DNA of 28,671 nucleotides from a virus, in the IMG/VR virus record IMGVR_UViG_3300011009_000009, positions 1-28,671 of that record; one strand, given 5' to 3'. Both the position numbers and the translations under genes were made by a program. The notes below the pieces were generated by a model. The model searched no databases and was not told where the DNA came from. It was given only the letters and a program-made list of their open reading frames with translations. Shown here piece after piece: positions 23,015 to 28,671 of the stretch (the first letter of the stretch is position 1; each line of letters begins with the position of its first letter).

Positions 23015-23758
23015 TTACCTAAACTTTATTTCTAGTCCATCAGTCGAAAAAGACGCACCCATGACCACTCTATCATTACTTGAGGAACTCAAATTAATTG
23101 GATCAATATCAGTTGGAAAACACCCGGTAAAAATAAATGTTCCAACCGGAATACCAGCCGAGTCCAGAGTCTTAACGATTATCTTTCTTTTATATGCAGC
23201 CGATGGATTGAAATTACCTTTATCATCATGTATTGATTTTCTCCAACCCCATAAATACCTGAGTACTTTATGTCTTCTGTCTTCATAGAATTTGATGTTC
23301 AGACCTGATATATCATAATTTCCAGCATAATAAGTGTTAGTACCAGCTCTGAAGTTAGCTATGGCCTCAATTTTGTCCATTGGAACTGTAACATCCTCAA
23401 CGTAAATATCATCCAGTCCAGGTAATTCAGCAGAGAAGTCAAAGGAGAAAAGAGGATCCACCCTTTGATACATTTTCGACCTACTGGTTCTCCCGCCAAG
23501 CGACAAGCCAAGTCCCGGAATTCCTGTCCCACCAATACTGTTTGGTATCAATCCGCCAATATTAGGTGGAACTAGACCACCAATACCGGATAGGTTTAGA
23601 CCACCCAACCCAGGTACATTAGGGATTCTAATATCATCTAGTTTTTTCTGAATTTCACCAGTTACGAAGCCAGCCACATCGGGTTTTGTAAAACTAGGTG
23701 GAGTAAAACTAGGTGGAGTAAAACCAGCTAAAGACGCTATTGAGGAAAAGGTGATCAT
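23015..23758 (-). CDS. Second tail-tube-like (gp19/gp54-type) protein with Gly/Pro-rich N-terminus
   Basis: 247 residues. Residues about 95-247 follow the T4 gp19-like tube fold: 'ANFRAGTNTYYAGNYDISGLNIKFYED' region, 'VLRYLWGWRKSI', 'YKRKIIVKTLDSAG' and 'FTGCFPTDIDPINLSSSS'. Residues 1-90 are unusual: 'PSFTPPSFT' and a Gly/Leu/Ile-rich run with 'GLGGL', 'GIGGLVPP' and 'IGGLIP', likely flexible or a polyproline-like surface. It may be a baseplate tube-initiator (gp54/gp48) or a minor tube subunit. It follows the tube gene after a strong terminator, so it is probably made at lower level. Confidence 0.65.
   Translation of the reverse strand: MITFSSIASLAGFTPPSFTPPSFTKPDVAGFVTGEIQKKLDDIRIPNVPGLGGLNLSGIGGLVPPNIGGLIPNSIGGTGIPGLGLSLGGRTSRSKMYQRVDPLFSFDFSAELPGLDDIYVEDVTVPMDKIEAIANFRAGTNTYYAGNYDISGLNIKFYEDRRHKVLRYLWGWRKSIHDDKGNFNPSAAYKRKIIVKTLDSAGIPVGTFIFTGCFPTDIDPINLSSSSNDRVVMGASFSTDGLEIKFR
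23688..23729 (-). repeat. 15-bp tandem repeat in the tube-like gene
   Basis: Two exact copies of GTAAAACTAGGTGGA (23688-23702 and 23703-23717, plus strand) and a partial third copy. They code for the repeated PPSFT peptide near the N-terminus of the tube-like protein. Copy number could vary between relatives by slippage. Confidence 0.8.
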
Positions 23759-23798
23759 GCAACAAACACTTTTTTAATACATATATATTCAAATAAAA

Positions 23799-23824
23799 TT
23801 ACGGGCACTATATAGTGCCCGTAA
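23799..23824 (-). terminator. Palindromic intrinsic terminator after the tail tube gene
   Basis: A perfect 26-base palindrome with stem core ACGGGCAC...GTGCCCGT and a TATA loop lies 25 bases after the tube gene stop. In the minus-strand transcript it is followed by AATTTTATTT. GC-rich stem plus U-rich tail is the form of a Rho-independent terminator. It would reduce readthrough from sheath/tube into the tape-measure and baseplate genes. Confidence 0.85.
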
Positions 23825-23849
23825 AAAGTCTAAATTGTTATTATTCTTG

Positions 23850-24347
23850 TTATTGGAAGTAATCGTAGGATAGAGTTAGGTTATATGAAACAATAGTACT
23901 AGAGGAGCTTTCAAGAGGAGCATCAGAAAGTGTCTCTGGATAAACCCCGAACAAATTAAAGGTTTTAACAGCTGTTGGGATATCATCATACAGTATTAGT
24001 TGAACTGTCGATGAATAATCGGCCTTATAACTACCCGTGTTAGCTACTGGATTACGAATAGTATCAAACCAAGACTGAATAGCATTATAAGTGGACATAT
24101 CACGTGTTTCTGTGATGCTGGCCTCTAGGGTCTTAGTATACATTCTGCGACCAGCATATTTTGCCTCTGCACCTTTTAGAGATAGAGTAACTGATTCTAT
24201 CTGCATACCTGGAATAGAGGTAGATTGACACTTGACAGTCAAAGGTCTGCCATTTCCACCACCTTTTGGTCTTATAATTAAGTCGAAATTATAGGAAAGT
24301 AATGGATCAGGTAGCGATCGAATATCTTGAAGGTGTGTACGAGCCAT
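23850..24347 (-). CDS. Tail tube protein (gp19-like)
   Basis: 165 residues, normal for a gp19-like tube subunit. 'LLSYNFDLIIRPKGGG' (16-31), 'VKCQSTSIPGMQIESVTL' (38-55), 'AKYAGRRMYTKTLEASITETRD' region (62-83), 'IQSWFDTIRNP' (90-100) and the final 'NLTLSYDYF' agree with tube proteins of large myoviruses. Hexamer rings of it make the inner tube inside the sheath. The gene lies downstream of the sheath with two unknown genes between. A strong terminator directly follows, in keeping with high expression. Confidence 0.88.
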   Translation of the reverse strand: MARTHLQDIRSLPDPLLSYNFDLIIRPKGGGNGRPLTVKCQSTSIPGMQIESVTLSLKGAEAKYAGRRMYTKTLEASITETRDMSTYNAIQSWFDTIRNPVANTGSYKADYSSTVQLILYDDIPTAVKTFNLFGVYPETLSDAPLESSSSTIVSYNLTLSYDYFQ

Positions 24348-24385
24348 TTTTGTTTATACCTGTGTTAATATATTTCTTCGTACGC

Positions 24386-25201
24386 TTAGGCAACCGAGTG
24401 ACTATCAATTATCTTAACCAGTTGCTGATAATATTCGGGAGCGTATGAGAACATTTTCTGGTAATACTCTTTCATTTTTTCCGGATTAACCAAATTAGCT
24501 GTAGTAACCACTTTGGAACATTCCATCACATCCTCTTCATTCAGATCAACTGCCTCGATGACATCATCCGTATCAATATTCATGACTTCATCTTCGGTTG
24601 ACAGAACCTCCAAGGAATCAGCATCTGCTTTGACTACGTAACCATAGCCAACTTCACATTTGGCTTTATTAATGAAGGCCACAAATTCCATAGACTTAGT
24701 CTGGGTGGTAGACAGAGTGCGAATTTTTGGTGAGTTAGTATCACGAACTTTGGCTAGAGCAACTAGTTGACTCAGGTCTTCTGTGCCATGACGGGCCAAA
24801 TATTTAGAACCATCCGGGGAAGATTTAATTTCCCATAGGGATTGGTCAGTATCCATGAGTAGATTATTAGCCATGGTCTTCATAGAGGCCTTGACTACTT
24901 TTTCATCATAGTCACGTACCTGATGACCGGCATAGATGTAGCCCACCATGACATTATGAGCCAGCGTGCTGTGCTCAACTTCTCTAAAAGAGTTCTCCAC
25001 GACCAAGCCACGACCACTCAGCAGGGTAGCAATAGATTTCTGTAGATTATCTTTAGTTACATTTGTGCCAATTTTGGCAAATGTACACACCACTTTTATT
25101 AGCTTATCATTGATCAGCTCATAATCATGGATAGCAGCTACCACTGCGTTTTGTCTATCGGCGAATTTGCTATAAACTTTGTTTAGGTCTAGTTTGGTCA
25201 T
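24386..25201 (-). CDS. Unrecognised protein between sheath and tube genes
   Basis: 271 residues, not recognised. Helical N-terminus, 'VVAAIHDYELINDKLIKVVCTFAKIGT' (about 20-46), a mixed core, and an acidic segment 'NIDTDDVIEAVDLNEEDVMEC' (about 208-228). No signal peptide, membrane segment or enzyme motif. Its position between the sheath and tube genes suggests a structural or tail-assembly role. 53 bases separate it from the gene upstream, with no terminator seen in that gap. Confidence 0.55.
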   Translation of the reverse strand: MTKLDLNKVYSKFADRQNAVVAAIHDYELINDKLIKVVCTFAKIGTNVTKDNLQKSIATLLSGRGLVVENSFREVEHSTLAHNVMVGYIYAGHQVRDYDEKVVKASMKTMANNLLMDTDQSLWEIKSSPDGSKYLARHGTEDLSQLVALAKVRDTNSPKIRTLSTTQTKSMEFVAFINKAKCEVGYGYVVKADADSLEVLSTEDEVMNIDTDDVIEAVDLNEEDVMECSKVVTTANLVNPEKMKEYYQKMFSYAPEYYQQLVKIIDSHSVA

Positions 25202-25254
25202 TTTATATCAGGTCCAAGTATAATGTGAAATTATTTAAATGAAATGTTGTAGTA

Positions 25255-25641
25255 TTATTTCCAGCCCATCTGGTTAAAGAGTTTTTCTCTTTTCCTGATA
25301 TCGGATAAAGTTACAGCTATAGTAGACATAGAAATCTTCTTGGTGATAGAAGCAGTATCGTAGTCGGCAGAGCCAATACCAGCTTGATCTAGCTCATTGG
25401 CCAAATGTCGTCCTATAGTGGAATCTAGCAAATCAATAGCTTGATTTTCTGCAAGATTATAGTTTTTCACTAACTCTGCTACTACAGCAGCAAAAAAATG
25501 TGTTGTTATTGCTTTAAAGTGTTTTTCGTTGTCCTGCTCCAAGTTATTTATACAGGTACCGAAAAAACCATTCTCAAAATTTCTTGAAACTGGAGACGCT
25601 TTGGTTATTCTAGCAATTATGGTTTTCATTTTCATTTTCAT
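25255..25641 (-). CDS. Unrecognised small protein after the tail sheath
   Basis: 128 residues, not recognised. It begins with three ATG codons in alternation ('MKMKMKT'), so the exact start could be any of them; the first lies one base after the sheath stop (TAAAATG), which indicates translational coupling. The body is helical ('HFFAAVVAELVKNYNLAENQAIDLL'). No known domain is seen. It may be an assembly factor for the sheath or a minor tail protein. Confidence 0.55.
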   Translation of the reverse strand: MKMKMKTIIARITKASPVSRNFENGFFGTCINNLEQDNEKHFKAITTHFFAAVVAELVKNYNLAENQAIDLLDSTIGRHLANELDQAGIGSADYDTASITKKISMSTIAVTLSDIRKREKLFNQMGWK

Positions 25642-25642
25642 T

Positions 25643-27556
25643 TTAGAATCCAGTTAGGTAATCAAAATTAGCGCCAGCCTTAGTTAGGATAAAGGTAGCT
25701 TCAATAACCTGGATTGGGTAGACAGGCTCGACATATATGTGAACGTTTAGCTGACCCAATGTAGTCAAATATCCTGGATTGTTGGTTTCATCTGCTACCA
25801 CTCTGTACTTAGTAATAGCCCTTTGGGTAACCCAAAACTCTAAATATTCTTCTATGCTCTGTACAATTTGTCTACGAGTAAAATCATCATTAGGCTCATG
25901 CACTGAGTATTTCAGAAACTTCTTGGTAGCCACTTCTAAAACGTCAAAAAGACGACGAATAGATACAAAAGAGAAACCGGAGCGTTTGGCCTGCATGGTT
26001 AGGGCTTCCCAGGGGACAATACCTTCACCAATAAATGACACGATAGGGTTAATTTGCACTGGTGATGTTACATCACGTACTTCCTGATTATAGGGATAGC
26101 GTACACCGAGTACATTCAAAATGCCTCGGTTTAGACCAGCAGGTTGCCAACCAGGATTCTTAACGAAATCGGTAAACGCGTAGATACTAGCTGCGTGCCC
26201 AGAAGGTGGAATATAGATGGCTTTGCCGTTGTAATTATCAGCATATAGAATGTCCGGACTATAAATAGCAGACCGGTTTGAATTTAAATTCAAAATCAGA
26301 CGACGATAATCAATGGCTTGCTGATATTGCTGTTGATTGGATGGAATATCAAGCACAGCCATGGCGTCACCACGCTTGTGGGCTAATGTATCCATGGCCT
26401 TTTGAACTATGGGATTAGAATATCCACCATTTATCAGAATCTTAACCGTAATGGCTTCTGTGTCACTGAATGTATCCAGCCATGCTTGAGCAATTTGGAA
26501 GTTAGTAACAGCAGCTCCGCTTGAACCACCGGAAAAATATACAGGAGCTATAGAACGAACGACAGGTGGAGTAACAAAAGCGATGATATTCGAAATGACA
26601 CGAATATAGCTGGAAAAAGCATTAATCTTCTGTTCGACTTCGAGCTGCTGGCCATTTCCATCCAGTTGTTCGGTTAGAGTTACATCAAACGACTCAACTG
26701 GTGTAGCAGACACCAAATCATCATAAATATTAACAGTAAACTGATTAGTTGATTCAACAGTAGTGGGTGGAACTGCACCAACTGTTGGTACAATAGTTCC
26801 GGTGTCTGTATAACTTGTAGTCCCACTGCCAACTGTGGCAATCAAGGCAGCAGTACCAGCAGTTGTTCTGCCATAGATCTTGTAACCCGTAGCCCCAAGT
26901 AATAGTGGCCATACAATGGTGTTCGAATTAGTTAATGTAGAACCAGTTACAATCATCACTGCAGTGTTTGATGCAGTGGTTTCTGTGATACTATTAAAAG
27001 CAGTAACCACGTATTCGTAGGTTCCGGATGGGAGCACACCACCAGTGGTAGAACTGGAAACCGTAACCCTTTGAAGTGCTGGTAGATTGTCCGACCTAAT
27101 ACCTACTCTAATATTATTAGAATAAGAACCCGGTCCAATAGCGTAGAAGGCCAAAATATTTTCCGATGGACTCGTAGCACCAGCGAAGGTACCAAAGTTA
27201 AGCAAAGCAGTGGGGCTTGGTACTGGACCACCAACCAACACTGGAAACGGGTCTACAGCTTTTTGTTGTAATGCCATACCGCCATAGGTCGCACCAGCGC
27301 CTGCCACACGCCTAACCCAAAGCTGCTTGCCCTTTTCCAGAAAAGCCAAACTTGAATAATGCATGAACGAAACACCAGCATCAGGAACACCAAAAACATC
27401 AATCAACTGTTTAGTGTTATTGATTAGTACTGGTCTATCAATAGGACCCTTTTTAGAGGCACCAACGATACCACCAATAGAAGACGATTCCGATTGTATG
27501 ATTTGAGATAAATCTACTTCTTGGATGTATACTCCAGCAGAACTGTAGAGAGGCAT
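25643..27556 (-). CDS. Contractile tail sheath protein with FN3/Ig-like insert
   Basis: 637 residues. The N-terminus 'SAGVYIQEVDLSQIIQSESSS' region and 'GGIVGASKKGPIDRPVLINN' (28-47) are the sheath signature; 'WVRRVAG' (80-86) and the C-terminal 'AKRSGFSFVSIRRLFDVLE', 'FVTQRAI'-type segments and 'VHIYVEPVYPIQVIEATFI' complete the sheath domains. The donor-strand ends join neighbouring subunits. Residues about 160-266 are an extra FN3/Ig-like domain ('GGVLPSGTYEYVVTAFNS', 'GATGYKIYGRTTAG', 'TTSYTDTGTIVP'), replicated in the gp6/gpJ-like protein. Similar surface Ig-like inserts occur in other phage sheaths. 'AAGGAAAC' precedes the ATG, a good ribosome site. Forms the contracting outer tail. Confidence 0.93.
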   Translation of the reverse strand: MPLYSSAGVYIQEVDLSQIIQSESSSIGGIVGASKKGPIDRPVLINNTKQLIDVFGVPDAGVSFMHYSSLAFLEKGKQLWVRRVAGAGATYGGMALQQKAVDPFPVLVGGPVPSPTALLNFGTFAGATSPSENILAFYAIGPGSYSNNIRVGIRSDNLPALQRVTVSSSTTGGVLPSGTYEYVVTAFNSITETTASNTAVMIVTGSTLTNSNTIVWPLLLGATGYKIYGRTTAGTAALIATVGSGTTSYTDTGTIVPTVGAVPPTTVESTNQFTVNIYDDLVSATPVESFDVTLTEQLDGNGQQLEVEQKINAFSSYIRVISNIIAFVTPPVVRSIAPVYFSGGSSGAAVTNFQIAQAWLDTFSDTEAITVKILINGGYSNPIVQKAMDTLAHKRGDAMAVLDIPSNQQQYQQAIDYRRLILNLNSNRSAIYSPDILYADNYNGKAIYIPPSGHAASIYAFTDFVKNPGWQPAGLNRGILNVLGVRYPYNQEVRDVTSPVQINPIVSFIGEGIVPWEALTMQAKRSGFSFVSIRRLFDVLEVATKKFLKYSVHEPNDDFTRRQIVQSIEEYLEFWVTQRAITKYRVVADETNNPGYLTTLGQLNVHIYVEPVYPIQVIEATFILTKAGANFDYLTGF

Positions 27557-27577
27557 TTTTAGTGTTTCCTTATATGT

Positions 27578-27754
27578 TTAACGTTCTACTTGTTGAATAC
27601 TGGTATTCAAGAAGCTGGGGTCTATCTTCCACCCACTTGGTACCTCAGCACCACGACTGGAATTTGGCATTACCTGAATGGAGTCTTTATCGCCCCTATC
27701 ATTTACGATAGGTGTATCAATAGCCACTTTTGACTTGTTTACTAGATATAACAT
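27578..27754 (-). CDS. Small 58-residue protein upstream of the tail sheath
   Basis: 58 residues from the ATG at 27754, stop TAA at 27580-27578. A purine-rich lead (AAGGAAGATAAAGAAG) stands before the ATG, and the gene fits exactly between its neighbours (14 bases after the upstream stop, 21 before the sheath start). The product starts 'MLYLVNKSKVAIDTPIV' and ends 'PSGWKIDPSFLNTSIQQVER'. Function unknown; position between neck-like genes and sheath suggests a small virion or neck protein. Too short for many gene callers, but the ribosome site and fit make it convincing. Confidence 0.72.
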   Translation of the reverse strand: MLYLVNKSKVAIDTPIVNDRGDKDSIQVMPNSSRGAEVPSGWKIDPSFLNTSIQQVER

Positions 27755-27768
27755 CTTCTTTATCTTCC

Positions 27769-28125
27769 TTAGGCTTGAATCACAAAAACTTCAGCGCTTA
27801 CCATAGTACTCAGGTTTTCTAGGAGTAATCCGGTAATGTTGTCGCTTATGGCAAAAATATTCGACGTGTTAATCACAAAAGAACCACTACTATTGGTCAT
27901 AGTAATCTTTATGGGTCTATCTGTCTTAATAAAAGTAAAATTGTTGCTAGCAGTAACCGGCAAGACACTACTGTCGTTTGGACCTAGTACCAATGTGTTC
28001 TGAATAATGTTAGCATCAGTGGCCAACGCTACTGCACGAGTTGATAAAACACTTCTTCTAATGTTGTTATCAACTATATACGCTTTTACATCCAGCTGAA
28101 TTGCTTTGTTACTGATGGTTGGCAT
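27769..28125 (-). CDS. Small virion structural protein, neck/tail region
   Basis: 118 residues. Beta-rich without a recognisable motif: 'KAIQLDVKAYIVDNN', 'NNFTFIKTDRPIKITMTNSSGSFVINTSN', 'TMVSAEVFVIQA'. It looks like a beta-sandwich of the type used in decoration, neck or tail proteins. It is followed closely by the 58-residue gene and the sheath gene, and its ATG is 24 bases from the upstream stop. Structural role from position; the exact part is open. Confidence 0.5.
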   Translation of the reverse strand: MPTISNKAIQLDVKAYIVDNNIRRSVLSTRAVALATDANIIQNTLVLGPNDSSVLPVTASNNFTFIKTDRPIKITMTNSSGSFVINTSNIFAISDNITGLLLENLSTMVSAEVFVIQA

Positions 28126-28149
28126 TATATTTCCTTATTATTAAATTAT

Positions 28150-28671
28150 TCAGGTGGGCCAATTCGATGTAATTACTAACTCACCAATATCTTGTCCCTC
28201 TATTCCAAGACTAGTTACCTGCTCCTTAATAGCTATATCCTGATTCTCGAACAAGGAGGATGTATACCCAGAAACGGTCAGGGTTGATATTATCTCGTAA
28301 TGACTGGGTAGGTCTATAGAGTTTTCTTTTTTGGGTACGGATATATCATTTGCCATCCCTATCTTAACATCATAATGCATGCCTTGATATACTTGGGTAA
28401 AATTTAGATGATTCCCAACCGCATTAAGTATCCAGTTATTAATATAGTTCATAGTACCTATAAAATCATTGGTTATCATGGTTATTTCGAAAACCGTATC
28501 TGTCGGTACTATCGTGTATCTAGGAACAGATGTATTACCCTCATCTGGATTTCCATAAGCGCCTCTTCTATACATTGATTTATGATTATATGCATCTACC
28601 TTTATAGCTACTGATTCTAGAGATACGAATACCATTGGATAAGTTATCTTTTTGTCCTTATTAGATATTAT
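28150..28671 (-). CDS. Probable neck / tail-terminator protein, 5' partial
   Basis: The frame is open through to base 28671 (12 more residues 'IISNKDKKITYP' precede the ATG at 28635), so the true start is probably outside the window. Visible residues: 173. Features: 'YNHKSMYRRGAYG' and 'VFEITMITNDFIGTMNYINNWILNAVGNHL', followed by 'YEIISTLTVSGYTS', a mixed alpha/beta pattern seen in proteins before the sheath gene (tail terminator or neck) of large myoviruses. It should join the tail to the head. Assignment rests on position and general shape. Confidence 0.5.
   Translation of the reverse strand: MISNKDKKITYPMVFVSLESVAIKVDAYNHKSMYRRGAYGNPDEGNTSVPRYTIVPTDTVFEITMITNDFIGTMNYINNWILNAVGNHLNFTQVYQGMHYDVKIGMANDISVPKKENSIDLPSHYEIISTLTVSGYTSSLFENQDIAIKEQVTSLGIEGQDIGELVITSNWPT

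Noticed and set aside
25545-25552. Second TATAAATA on the minus strand
   Set aside because: Inside the 128-residue gene, 344 bases from the next start; no supporting context.
1-28671. tRNA genes, CRISPR arrays, insertion sequences, recoded stop codons
   Set aside because: No cloverleaf, regular repeat-spacer pattern or transposase was found; TAA, TAG and TGA all end genes normally.

Overview
The window is part of the late (virion) region of a large tailed bacteriophage with a contractile tail (myovirus type). A nearly continuous minus-strand array carries, in transcription order from right to left: a probable neck/tail-terminator protein (cut by the right edge), a small structural protein, a newly noted 58-residue gene, the tail sheath, two unknown proteins, the tail tube, a second tube-like protein, tail assembly chaperone genes, a tape-measure-position protein with an M15 peptidase domain, a lytic transglycosylase, a tube-initiator-like protein, a LysM/gp53-like wedge protein, the hub (gp27/gpD-like), the spike (gp5/gpV-like), an unknown protein, a PAAR tip, gp25, a gp6/gpJ-like wedge protein, a gpI-like protein and a tail-collar fibre. 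All three stop codons are used normally and many genes overlap by ATGA or GTGA, so the standard bacterial code and translational coupling apply. No tRNA, rRNA, CRISPR array or host gene is visible. The host cannot be named from this sequence. A Gram-negative bacterium is a guess, based on the two separate peptidoglycan-degrading tail proteins and the T4-like baseplate.

Between two paralogous tail-fibre genes (2238-3512 and 10606-12402) lies an accessory block, about 3.5-10.6 kb, that looks AT-richer than its surroundings. It holds a plus-strand trio: two related GT-A type glycosyltransferases flanking an SDR enzyme that strongly resembles UDP-sulfoquinovose synthase (SQD1). A minus-strand set follows with four further glycosyltransferase-like genes (three of one phage family, one GT8-like), three unrecognised small genes and an HNH endonuclease. 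The simplest reading is a phage glycan system that makes and attaches an unusual, possibly sulfonated, sugar, perhaps on the fibres it sits between.

The left end has a zinc-repeat/Vsr-like (EDxHD) endonuclease on the plus strand, cut by the window edge. It converges on a prohead-protease-like gene that ends the minus-strand array.

Other notable structures are a perfect 14-bp inverted repeat exactly where the two tail-chaperone frames overlap, a 26-bp palindromic terminator after the tail tube gene, and a shared FN3/Ig-like domain in both the sheath and the gp6/gpJ-like baseplate protein. Coding density is very high. The longest gap is about 90 bases (23759-23849), so no stretch over 300 bases lacks a gene.
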